DNA of 64,000 nt from Nitrosarchaeum sp. Its GTDB lineage: Archaea > Thermoproteota > Nitrososphaeria > Nitrososphaerales > Nitrosopumilaceae. This document shows, in pieces, positions 43,604 through 51,428 of this stretch (position 1 is its first letter; each line of letters opens with the position of its first letter). A program made the position numbers and the translations under genes. The notes beneath the pieces are model-generated. The model did not search any database. It had not been told where the DNA came from and worked only from the letters and a program-made list of their open reading frames with translations. The DNA lies in contig NSIR01000005.1 in the NCBI GenBank assembly GCA_002737445.1, forward strand, positions 35,149 through 99,148. Reading direction: 5' to 3'.

Positions 43604-44863
43604 TTAATTTTTTGAAATATTATTATTTTTAAATATTAAGTTTCTTTTTTTGATTATTAGCACCACAAACACAATTCCAATTGCAGCAATAATTCCAAAT
43701 ATAATAAAAATGAATTGATCTTTAATAATTGGTTGTTTTTCTTTTATTGATTCAGATATTATTTTAAACGAATTAGTAGATTCTTCAAATTTAGCAATAT
43801 AATCATTGAAATTCTCTATTCCATTACTATATGTAAAACTATAAAATTTATCATTGGTTGAAATTATTACTTCTCTGAATTGTATTGTAATTGCAGTTTC
43901 ATTTGTTTGGAAAAACGCGGCTGCATTAGTAATATATGCTTGGTTTCCATTAATTATTGATTTTTCTTGAGAAAGAATTTTAAAATTACCTGAATCAACT
44001 GCTGTTTTTAGAAATTTATTTTTTTCTTGAATCATATCATCAATACTTTTTCCATTCATATTAGAAATTGTTAAAGAAATTACTGGTGGAGATGATCCAA
44101 CTTTGGCACCTACTGCAACTACATCTGGAATAGTTGGATCAGATTTTGTTGGTTGTTGTATTAGCCAGCCTTCTGGAATATTAAATGTAATATCAAGTAC
44201 TTTGTTTTCATAAAGTTGATCACCTGTAGAATTTACAACTTCACTGGTAATTCTTTGAGGATCACTTTGTTCAAGTAAATTAGATATTTCAGAACGACGT
44301 ATAACTTCCATTTTTGTGATTTTTACTTGCTCGGTATTAAGAGGAATGTCTTTATCACCTGTTGTAACTGAAGCAATCTTGTCTAGTGTTTCGAAACTTT
44401 CTTGAGTTGCAATTCTTCCAAAGACAGTATATTGTTGATCAAGAAAATTTGAATCTTTATGAACTATGAAAAATTGTGAACCAGCACTGTTTGGATCAGT
44501 TGATCTTGCCATTGAAACAATTCCTCGATTATGCATTATTGTATTAAATTCAGAATTCACAGAATAGCCAGGTCCACCGGTACCCCAATTACTTGTGTTA
44601 GTATCTTTTGTATTTGGATCTCCACCCTGTATCATAAATCCTGGAATAATTCTATGAAATATGGTATTGTCATAAAAACCATTTTCAGTTAATTTAATAA
44701 TATTTGCAACGTGATTAGGCGCATCGTTTGGAAAAAATTCTATAACAATTTGTCCTAAATTAGTATGTAAAATTACTAGTTTATCATCAGATTGTGCATA
44801 TGTTTGATTTCCTAAATTAAATAAAATAATTGATAATAATAATATGATGAGAAATTTTTTCAT
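43604..44863 (-). CDS. Exported cyclophilin-type PPIase with extra ectodomain and membrane anchor
   Basis: A 419-residue protein: signal peptide 1-23 (ending QTYAQ), cyclophilin domain about 27-190 (FHRIIPGFMIQGGDPN, MARSTDPNSAGSQFFI), a second domain about 215-375 beginning YENKVLDITFNIPEGW that looks PsbP-like, then a membrane helix near 385-405 and a basic tail. The proline isomerase residues (Arg and Phe in FHRIIPGF, Gln in SQFF) are present, so it probably helps fold secreted proteins. The accessory domain assignment is tentative. Confidence 0.88.
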   Translation of the reverse strand: MKKFLIILLLSIILFNLGNQTYAQSDDKLVILHTNLGQIVIEFFPNDAPNHVANIIKLTENGFYDNTIFHRIIPGFMIQGGDPNTKDTNTSNWGTGGPGYSVNSEFNTIMHNRGIVSMARSTDPNSAGSQFFIVHKDSNFLDQQYTVFGRIATQESFETLDKIASVTTGDKDIPLNTEQVKITKMEVIRRSEISNLLEQSDPQRITSEVVNSTGDQLYENKVLDITFNIPEGWLIQQPTKSDPTIPDVVAVGAKVGSSPPVISLTISNMNGKSIDDMIQEKNKFLKTAVDSGNFKILSQEKSIINGNQAYITNAAAFFQTNETAITIQFREVIISTNDKFYSFTYSNGIENFNDYIAKFEESTNSFKIISESIKEKQPIIKDQFIFIIFGIIAAIGIVFVVLIIKKRNLIFKNNNISKN

Positions 44864-44936
44864 TTAAACTTAGTCATAATATCATACATAAAAGGCAATT
44901 GTATTAGTTTTTAACAAGTTACAGTAATAATTTGTT

Positions 44937-45428
44937 ATGGAACAAGATGAAAAAATTCAAGCTCATTTAGTTTCTGTTTGGAGAGAATCAAAAAAATTCT
45001 TTTCAATTGGTGGAAAAGAAGGTATGTTAATTTTAACTGATAAACATTTAATGTTTATTCATAAGACAGAAGCTAAAATGAAATGGTGGCAAGCAATTAG
45101 ACAAAGACAAGTAATTAATTTATTAAAATCAAAAAATACCATGATACGTCATGATGGTTATGAAGAAAGTAATTTGATGATTGATTTAGAAAATGAAAAA
45201 AATACACAATTAGCATTTGATGATATTTCAAATATTTTATATCAGGAAAAGGAATGGGGTAGTATTTTATTATTAGAATATGAAAATAAAGGTAAACATC
45301 AAAAATACGAATATTCAATTGCTCAGGATTGGGTTAAATATCCAGCTAAAGAGCCTACAAAATATATGAAGATTGATTGGCAGCCTTTTGTACAATATAT
45401 TAAAGATAGGCAGAAATTTAGAAAGTAA
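44937..45428 (+). CDS. Hypothetical protein with PH-like beta domain, 163 aa
   Basis: A 163-residue soluble protein. GMLILTDKHLMFIHKTEAK followed by a WWQAIRQRQV helix-like segment resembles the start of GRAM/bacterial PH-like domains that describe a strand pair after ..LTD.RL. No signal or membrane helix. It ends 2 bases before the TTG start of cbiE, so the two are probably co-transcribed. The family is uncertain and the function unknown. Confidence 0.6.
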   Translation: MEQDEKIQAHLVSVWRESKKFFSIGGKEGMLILTDKHLMFIHKTEAKMKWWQAIRQRQVINLLKSKNTMIRHDGYEESNLMIDLENEKNTQLAFDDISNILYQEKEWGSILLLEYENKGKHQKYEYSIAQDWVKYPAKEPTKYMKIDWQPFVQYIKDRQKFRK

Positions 45429-45430
45429 AG

Positions 45431-46147
45431 TTGGGAAAAATTTATGCTGTGGGTGTAGGACCTGGTTCTCCAGAATATGTTACAGATATTGTAAAACATA
45501 TAATACAAAATTGTGATATAATAATTGGTTACAAATACACATTAAAAACAATAGAAGATTTACTTGTTGGTAAAGAAATTTATGAAATAAACATGAACAA
45601 TCAAGAAGAATCATATCAGAAAATTCTTCCAGAATTAGGTAATCGTTCTTTAGTTATTCCATTTACTGGTGATGTTAATTTTTCTGAATCTGAAGTTGTA
45701 GATAGATTAATTGAGATTTTTGGCAAGATAGAAATAATTTCAGGTATAAGTTCAATTCAAGTTGCAGCATCAAAAGCAAATGTAGCACTTGATAAATCCA
45801 AAGTAATTACAATGCATGTAACATCTTCAATTGAAGAAAAGAAATTAGATTTACAAAAAGCATTAATTGATGGATATAATGTAATTTTAGTTCCAAGACC
45901 ATGGCCTAAACAACCAGATAAGCATTTCATGCCATCTGAAATTGCAATATATTTAAAAAATAATGGTTTTAATACAGATAAAATTAAAATCCATGTTTTT
46001 GAATCATTAACTACTAAAAATGAAACTCATTTTGTTGGAAATGTAAAAGATTTAGAAGGTAAAGAATTTTCAGATTTATCTGTGATGGTTTTCAACCAAA
46101 ATGTTTTGGATTCATACATGAATTACAAGTGGCAATGGGAAAAATAA
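45431..46147 (+). CDS. cbiE: Cobalt-precorrin-7 C5-methyltransferase CbiE
   Basis: A 238-residue SAM-dependent tetrapyrrole methylase. IYAVGVGPGSPEYVTD is at residues 4-19, IIGYKYTL near 36, VIPFTGDVNFSES near 76 and IISGISSIQVAASKANVAL near 98; the NxxSFQ/ISSIQ type motif is typical of CbiE. It methylates C5, and together with CbiT (16037-16624) completes the C5/C15 step that one fused protein does in many bacteria. Here the partners are about 29 kb apart. The start is TTG at 45431. Confidence 0.88.
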   Translation: MGKIYAVGVGPGSPEYVTDIVKHIIQNCDIIIGYKYTLKTIEDLLVGKEIYEINMNNQEESYQKILPELGNRSLVIPFTGDVNFSESEVVDRLIEIFGKIEIISGISSIQVAASKANVALDKSKVITMHVTSSIEEKKLDLQKALIDGYNVILVPRPWPKQPDKHFMPSEIAIYLKNNGFNTDKIKIHVFESLTTKNETHFVGNVKDLEGKEFSDLSVMVFNQNVLDSYMNYKWQWEK

Positions 46148-46186
46148 ATATTTTTTAATTTTACATTATAATTAAAATCATAATTT

Positions 46187-46699
46187 CTACACTTTACTAA
46201 CTTGTATCATATAATATTCCAAATACCCGCCTATCAAAAGGAGCCCTATTACTATACCAATTTCAATTATTGTTGGTTTAAGAAAAGAAATTAGATTTGT
46301 TTTTTTGGAAATTGCTCTTATTAATATGAAACTTCTAGATGTTGCTATAGAATATGCAATGAGTTCCATAATCCCAAATGGTGAAAAAAATAAAATTGTC
46401 AATGGTGGAATTTTTGATAGTTCGGGTGTAATTGAAACTATTGCTGAAAAAGCATATCCTGTTGACCAAGCTGAGAACAAACCCCATACAATCCCAAATC
46501 CTGGAATAAACATTGGTAGTGAAATTGATAAATTATGAAAGAAAATGCCTACTCCATCAATATCTACAATTAATTTTTCAAACTCAGACATGAATGCGTT
46601 TGCTTCTTCTTCACTAACTTGAAACATTGATCCAATTTGAAAAAGTGTTGAGAATAATCCCATAAATACAAAAAATCCAATAAGCCTAAACCTAAACAT
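46187..46699 (-). CDS. SpoIIM/DUF95-like integral membrane protein
   Basis: A 170-residue protein with about four to five membrane helices and the family-like IFFHNLSISLPMFIPGFGIV and FFSPFGIMELIAYSIATS segments, as in stage II sporulation protein M homologues of archaea. The frame extends to TTG 46720, but ATG 46699 (MFRFRLIGFF) is a better start. Function in archaea is unknown. It is divergent from the PolD small subunit gene. Confidence 0.8.
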   Translation of the reverse strand: MFRFRLIGFFVFMGLFSTLFQIGSMFQVSEEEANAFMSEFEKLIVDIDGVGIFFHNLSISLPMFIPGFGIVWGLFSAWSTGYAFSAIVSITPELSKIPPLTILFFSPFGIMELIAYSIATSRSFILIRAISKKTNLISFLKPTIIEIGIVIGLLLIGGYLEYYMIQVSKV

Positions 46700-46747
46700 A
46701 TTATATTTTACTAAAATCAATATTTGAGGGTTGGCTTAACCGCAGAT

Positions 46748-46755
46748 TTAATTAA
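46748..46755 (+). promoter_or_regulatory. TATA-like box for the PolD small subunit gene
   Basis: TTTAATTA is centred about 26 bases upstream of ATG 46777, supporting that ATG over the ATG at 46762 and suggesting a leaderless mRNA. Confidence 0.4.
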
Positions 46756-46776
46756 ACCGAAATGAATTCTTGTGTA

Positions 46777-48231
46777 ATGAAAAAAGAATTAACTGTTGCT
46801 TTGAATTATGCTTTGAATTATGCTTTGAGTAAGGGGTTTCAAATTCACCCTGATGCTTTCAAATTTTTAGAGAATGTGGATGTGAAAAAACTAGAAAAAA
46901 TAATAAAAGAAATAGTTCATGAAAAAACAAAACAAAGACTATTTCAAATTAATCAAGATGATTTGGAAGTTTATTTTGGAATAAAAGAGGATCTAACATT
47001 ACAAAATGATCATAAAATAATATCTGATCCAACTTTGAAAATTACTATTTGTGAGGGAGTAAAGGGGTATAATGCTCTTTTTTCAAGTAGATTTAAGAAA
47101 TTAAAGCAAATAATTTTAGATAGACCAGAATCAAAAATGCTAAAACCTATTGCTTCTGTAAAAACTATAAAATCGGATAATGATATTTTTGTTTGTGGTT
47201 TAGTTACTAGTAAAAATATGGAGAGAAATATCACAAAAATGGTTATAGAAGATCCTTCAGGCTCATTTGAGGGTGTTATTTTCGATAATGAATTACAGAA
47301 AACTGCAAGCTCATTACTTACTGATCAATTCATAATGGCACGATTAGGTATTGGAAAGAATTCAGGTTTAATCATTAAAGATTTAATTTTGCCAGATATT
47401 CCTGATCAAGCCACAAATAGGTCAGAAACTGAAACTTATGCCGTTTTTCTTTCAGATCTTCATATTGGTAGTAAATATTTCATGGAAAAAGAATTTTCAG
47501 AGTTTATTACTTGGTTATCTAGCCCAGATTCTACTGCAAGAAAAATTCGCTTTGTATTGATTTGTGGTGATTTAGTAGATGGGGTTGGAATATACCCAAA
47601 TCAAGATAAAGAATTGGTTTACCAGACTATTGAAGAACAGTTAGAAAAGGTGGAAGAATTAATTAATAAAATTCCTAGCTATATCAAAATATTCATAATA
47701 CCAGGAAATCATGATCCAGGACGTAGAGCATTACCTCAACCAGCCATTCCAAAAAAATATAATTTTGGATTATGGGAGAAAAAGAATGTGTTTATGGTTG
47801 GGAATCCAGCCATTATTTCCTTAAATGGTGTAAAGGTAATGATGTTTCATGGTCAAAGTATAGATGATATTGTAAAGACCACTCCTGGGTTAAGTTATGA
47901 TAAACCTACAGATGTAATGAAGTATCTTCTTAAAGCAAGGCATCTTAGTCCGATTTATGGAGCCCAAACTCCAATTGCACCTGAAATTGAAGATTTAATG
48001 GTTATTGATGAAATTCCAGATATTTTTCATGTAGGACATGTACATAAAGCAGAATTAGATTTTTACAAAGGAATACTTTTGATAAATTCTGGTTCTTGGC
48101 AATTACAGACTCCATTTCAGGCAAGTGTTGGAATGATTCCAAATCCAGGAATTGCGTTGGTAGTAAATTTAAAGACTTTCAAAGTCTATCATGAAAATTA
48201 TAATTCTAATAAATTAAATAATATCTTGTAA
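46777..48231 (+). CDS. polB: DNA polymerase D small subunit (DP1, exonuclease)
   Basis: The small subunit of the archaeal replicative polymerase D, with proofreading 3'-5' exonuclease activity. An N-terminal helical domain with a short tandem repeat (ALNYALNYALSKG) precedes an OB fold (about 130-210, VCGLVTSKNMERN) and a calcineurin-like phosphoesterase domain: SDLHIGS, CGDLVDG, IIPGNHDPGRR, MFHGQSID and VGHVHKAEL give all metal ligands, as needed for activity. The open frame also has ATG 46762; I favour 46777. It converges on orc1/cdc6 with an 18-base overlap, next to the likely origin. Confidence 0.95.
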   Translation: MKKELTVALNYALNYALSKGFQIHPDAFKFLENVDVKKLEKIIKEIVHEKTKQRLFQINQDDLEVYFGIKEDLTLQNDHKIISDPTLKITICEGVKGYNALFSSRFKKLKQIILDRPESKMLKPIASVKTIKSDNDIFVCGLVTSKNMERNITKMVIEDPSGSFEGVIFDNELQKTASSLLTDQFIMARLGIGKNSGLIIKDLILPDIPDQATNRSETETYAVFLSDLHIGSKYFMEKEFSEFITWLSSPDSTARKIRFVLICGDLVDGVGIYPNQDKELVYQTIEEQLEKVEELINKIPSYIKIFIIPGNHDPGRRALPQPAIPKKYNFGLWEKKNVFMVGNPAIISLNGVKVMMFHGQSIDDIVKTTPGLSYDKPTDVMKYLLKARHLSPIYGAQTPIAPEIEDLMVIDEIPDIFHVGHVHKAELDFYKGILLINSGSWQLQTPFQASVGMIPNPGIALVVNLKTFKVYHENYNSNKLNNIL

Positions 48232-49422
48232 AGTTAGATCGTCTTTGAATGTTTTTTTTATCATTTCAGATGAAACTGTAAGTTTGTATTTTTTTGTCCT
48301 TCCATGTATTCCTTGATGAATTAGTCTTCCAGTGATAATTCCAGATAACTCTATTTCGCTAAGCATTTGAGTAATTCTTCTTTGTGTTAATTCATCCCTT
48401 CCTACTATTTTACAAAGTCCTTTGTAAGATGAATAAATTTCTCCTGTAGATGAACCTCCGGCTTTCATTATCGCAAGAATGATAAGTTTTTCATGTAGAG
48501 GATATGATTTTAATGATGTTTCTTCTTTATTTTCTTCAATTTTTAAAGATGCGTTACGTACGTGTTCTTTTGTGACTTTATCTGCTTGTTGCCTTTCAGC
48601 GATTTCCCCTGCAACCCGAAGTAAGTCAATTGCTCTCCTAGCGTCACCATGTTCACTTCCGGCCAGTGCTGCACATAAATTCAAAGCTGATTCTTCTACT
48701 GAATCTGTAATAAATGCCTCTTTAACTCGTTCCATTAATATTTTTTTTATTTGTTCTACATCATAATTTGTAAAAACCACTTCTTCTTCACCTAAACTAC
48801 TAATTACTCTTGGATCAAGTTTTTCTTTAAATGTCAAATCATTGGAAATTCCTACTAGTGTTAACGAACCTTGGTTAAGACGTTCGTTTGCTCGAGTAAG
48901 TTGATATAAAATATCTTTACCTGTTTTAGACACTAATTGTGCAAGATAGTCAATTTCATCAATTACAAAAATTGCATTTATTTTGGATTCATCTATACAA
49001 ATTAGAATTCGTTTAAAGACTTCACTTATTGCTAGACCTGTTGTGGGTAATTTATCATCTTTTATGCCTAATTGTCTCCCAAAACTTACTAGTAATCCAT
49101 AGAGGGTTGTTTCTTCTTTAGAGTTAGAATAAATTAATTTTATAGGAAAATTTGATTTTTCTACTCTTTCTTGTATTTTATTAATTACTTTTTTAACTAC
49201 AAGTGTTTTACCAGTTCCAGGTTTACCATATACTAATAAATTTGAAGGTCTTGATTGTTTAAGAATTGGTAGTAATGATTGTGTTACTTGTTCTTGTTCA
49301 GAATCTCTATGTTGGATTATGTTGGGAATAAATGTAAAATGAAGAATATCTCTATTTTTTATTATTGATTTACCAGCTTCAGCTGCATCCAGTAATCTAT
49401 CAATTGGGTCAGACATACTCAC
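48214..49422 (-). CDS. cdc6: Orc1/Cdc6 origin-binding replication initiator
   Basis: A 402-residue AAA+ initiator that binds origin recognition boxes and loads MCM. Walker A is GKPGTGKT at residues 66-73, Walker B IFVIDEID near 150, sensor 1 LVGISND, and an AAA+ lid with GDARRAIDLLRVAGE; the C-terminal winged helix begins near residue 315 (LHEKLIILAIMKAGGSSTGEI). It is transcribed away from the A/T-rich gap at 49423-49904 that contains ORB-like repeats, the arrangement expected for an archaeal origin. Confidence 0.96.
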   Translation of the reverse strand: MSMSDPIDRLLDAAEAGKSIIKNRDILHFTFIPNIIQHRDSEQEQVTQSLLPILKQSRPSNLLVYGKPGTGKTLVVKKVINKIQERVEKSNFPIKLIYSNSKEETTLYGLLVSFGRQLGIKDDKLPTTGLAISEVFKRILICIDESKINAIFVIDEIDYLAQLVSKTGKDILYQLTRANERLNQGSLTLVGISNDLTFKEKLDPRVISSLGEEEVVFTNYDVEQIKKILMERVKEAFITDSVEESALNLCAALAGSEHGDARRAIDLLRVAGEIAERQQADKVTKEHVRNASLKIEENKEETSLKSYPLHEKLIILAIMKAGGSSTGEIYSSYKGLCKIVGRDELTQRRITQMLSEIELSGIITGRLIHQGIHGRTKKYKLTVSSEMIKKTFKDDLTLQDII

Positions 49423-49483
49423 ACACCTTTATTTCTACTCAATAGCAACATAAGGATAGTTAGAATTATAGAGTAAAGAATAG

Positions 49484-49567
49484 AATAGTTATTCTAATTT
49501 AGTTTATAATTAATTATTTTTAGTTAGATTTTAGATTTTCAATAAAAAAAAAATAAAAAAAATAAAG
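49484..49567. other. A/T-rich tract, candidate duplex unwinding element
   Basis: Almost pure A/T sequence, ending in long A-runs broken by T, between the orc1/cdc6 promoter and the ORB-like repeats. It is the most obvious candidate for initial strand opening. Confidence 0.5.
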
Positions 49568-49658
49568 AGTGGAAAGATAGGTGTGTGGGTTTAATAAAAA
49601 AAATTGATTAACAAATTGTTAAATTAATGTTAAAAAAAGGCTTGAAAAGGTCATTTTA

Positions 49659-49681
49659 ACCCCCTTATTTCCATTCCAGGC
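49659..49681 (-). repeat. ORB-like repeat, copy 1
   Basis: A 23-bp element reading on the minus strand GCCTGGAATGGAAATAAGG followed by GGGT. The TGGAAA core plus adjacent G-run matches the layout of archaeal origin recognition boxes bound by Orc1/Cdc6. It is identical to copy 2 and the two are 62 bp apart start to start, in the same orientation. Confidence 0.75.
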
Positions 49682-49720
49682 GTTAAGATTGATGTTAACA
49701 TTGTGAATATGGTAAAATAG

Positions 49721-49743
49721 ACCCCCTTATTTCCATTCCAGGC
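49721..49743 (-). repeat. ORB-like repeat, copy 2
   Basis: Exact second copy of the 23-bp element, same orientation as copy 1. A nearby AAGGGGTTAA at about 49761-49770 on the plus strand is an inverted partial copy of the G-run end, like a mini-ORB. Confidence 0.75.
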
Positions 49744-49904
49744 ATAAAAATATCTGAATTTAAGGGGTTAAAGTAAAATTGGTTTGTTAATAACAAAAAA
49801 CACACTAGGCGTGGTCTAGGCAGTCAATGTTAACGATCTTCTTAGTTAACAAATATTCTGGGATCACTTGAACTGTTAACATTAGATCCTCATAGATCTT
49901 AAAG

Positions 49905-50291
49905 ATGGCTAAAAAACGTATTAGAATTGATATGGAAGATGCAGATGGAGCAAAATATGATATTAAATTAGAAGGTAATATTACAAGAGAAAAGGTTCTA
50001 AAAATATTTGAAATGATGGATTTAATGAATATTGAAGAAGAACAAGAAACCATAAAAATGGATTCAGTAGGCTCAAAAATATGGCATATTGTAGATAGAT
50101 TCTTCCCAACAGGTAAATTTACCTCTACAAACATACTTGAAAAATATGAAGATGAATATAATGAGCCTGTTAAACTAAGTATAATCTCTACATATTTGTC
50201 TAGATTCTCTACTAAAGGTAAAATAGATAGAGTTAGAACTGGGCGTGAATGGACATATCAAACTCTAAAACTTAGTCAAAAACACCAATAA
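49905..50291 (+). CDS. Origin-adjacent protein with predicted winged-helix C terminus (128 aa)
   Basis: A 128-residue charged protein. The N-terminal 30 residues form strands (MAKKRIRIDMEDADGAKYDI), a helical middle follows, and the C-terminal half (IWHIVDRFFPTGKFTSTNIL through VRTGREWTYQTL) looks like a winged helix. No family is recognised. It is the first gene to the right of the origin region, transcribed away from it, opposite orc1/cdc6. A role in replication or its control is suggested only by position. Confidence 0.68.
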   Translation: MAKKRIRIDMEDADGAKYDIKLEGNITREKVLKIFEMMDLMNIEEEQETIKMDSVGSKIWHIVDRFFPTGKFTSTNILEKYEDEYNEPVKLSIISTYLSRFSTKGKIDRVRTGREWTYQTLKLSQKHQ

Positions 50292-50293
50292 AA

Positions 50294-50455
50294 CTAAGAA
50301 ATTGTAATTTTTCGTATAATGATGCGGTCTTTACCTAAGATTATTTTAACATACTCTCCTTTTTGAATATCCATGTATTTTCGAAATTGTTTAGGGATGG
50401 AAATAGTACCCGCAGAAGTTATTTTTACTAGAACCTCATTTTCTTGTACTGACAT
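50294..50455 (-). CDS. AbrB/SpoVT-like transcription factor (53 aa)
   Basis: A 53-codon ORF, ATG at 50455 and TAG at 50294-50296. VKITSAGTISIPKQFRKYM followed by KGEYVKIILGKDRIIIRK is the swapped-hairpin AbrB DNA-binding fold, as in MazE/AbrB proteins. No toxin gene lies beside it, so an antitoxin role is unlikely and a small dimeric regulator is more plausible. It ends 2 bases from the convergent origin-adjacent gene. Confidence 0.75.
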   Translation of the reverse strand: MSVQENEVLVKITSAGTISIPKQFRKYMDIQKGEYVKIILGKDRIIIRKITIS

Positions 50456-50573
50456 AATATTGATATTAATTAATAATATATATAATTTAATATTTTAATA
50501 AAATATAATTAAATTACATAATAAGCATATTTCTTATAAAATAAATCTAAAATTTTATAAATTTATTGAAATT

Positions 50574-51185
50574 CTATTCTATAATTAATGGAGGAGATTG
50601 AACCGCTTCTATTTTTTGTTTACCTTTTACAGTAATTGAATAAGAATATGGTTTTGTAGTTGTGTTTCTTGTTACATATGCATCTTCAAATAATTTTTTC
50701 ATCAACCTTGAAGTATGCTCTCTACTACGTTTTAATGTGATTTGTATATCACGTGATGTCATAGCTTTGTTTGTGATTAGATGTAACACATAATCTATTG
50801 CATTACTATGATCTAAATTAGGCATACGTTGAATGGAAATAACTTCTTTATCATTTAAAATTTCAACTTTATGAGATTTAGATGGATTTTCTACAACTTG
50901 TTGGTTTTTAGATAGTTTTTCTAGAAATTGTTTTAATTCTAGGTTTGGATCTTCAGTTTTTTCCTCAAAACCTTGTATTTCCATTGCATCTAGGCGTATT
51001 TTCATATCAATTAATTGTCTTTCATAATATTCTAAACGCTCTACTTGTGAAGAATCTACTATTTCATTTCTAGTTTTGATGAATGATTGTATTTTATAAT
51101 ATAGATACAATCCTATTAGACCAACAAGAAATGAAATTATCACACCAAAAATTACATCTAACTCTGGAATTTCTATTAACATCAC
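50574..51185 (-). CDS. Membrane-anchored coiled-coil protein with C-terminal winged helix
   Basis: A 203-residue protein with a membrane helix at about 10-30, a coiled coil at 40-70 (VERLEYYERQLIDMKIRLDA), a polar linker and a helix-turn-helix at about 123-195 (KAMTSRDIQITLKRSREHTS, then LMKKLFEDAYVTRN). It would hold a DNA-binding domain at the inner membrane face. It lies in a region dense in the hexamer ATCACA, whose array starts inside this gene's 5' end and extends upstream. Ligand and targets are unknown. Confidence 0.75.
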   Translation of the reverse strand: MMLIEIPELDVIFGVIISFLVGLIGLYLYYKIQSFIKTRNEIVDSSQVERLEYYERQLIDMKIRLDAMEIQGFEEKTEDPNLELKQFLEKLSKNQQVVENPSKSHKVEILNDKEVISIQRMPNLDHSNAIDYVLHLITNKAMTSRDIQITLKRSREHTSRLMKKLFEDAYVTRNTTTKPYSYSITVKGKQKIEAVQSPPLIIE

Positions 51186-51428
51186 AAATAATCTTCATAT
51201 GTTGTGATTTATCATGATTGAGTAATATTATTTCACACTTTGGATTAACATAGATGTACTTTATATCACAAAAAATTCAATCATATCATTTAATCTAATT
51301 AGAAATATCACACATTACATGCCTGACGAATCAATCTATCAATCACATTAATCACATCTTCTTCTCTCTCAGGAAAAATATCACTATTGTTTATCACATG
51401 TATTTGTTCAGAAAGTTTTAACATCACA
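51139..51428. repeat. Array of ATCACA hexamers with 42-bp spacing
   Basis: Plus-strand ATCACA occurs at 51139, 51181, 51265, 51307, 51342, 51351, 51393 and 51423, with TGTGAT at 51203. Successive gaps include 42, 84, 42 and 42 bases, close to four helical turns. The array covers the intergenic gap 51186-51307 and parts of both flanking minus-strand genes. It may be a set of regulator sites; partly it reflects GTG/GAT codons in the coding part. Confidence 0.45.

Larger units (their letters stand above)
49423..49904. other. Probable chromosomal replication origin (oriC)
   Basis: A 482-bp gene-free region directly upstream of orc1/cdc6. It contains two identical 23-bp ORB-like repeats, a G-run half-site in opposite orientation, an A/T tract suitable for unwinding at about 49484-49567, four GTTAAC palindromes and a CTAGGC direct repeat. 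PolD subunits and GINS lie nearby. Origin function is inferred from this composition and gene context. Confidence 0.8.

Noticed and set aside
50294..50455. Antitoxin of a toxin-antitoxin pair
   Set aside because: No toxin-like ORF on either side.
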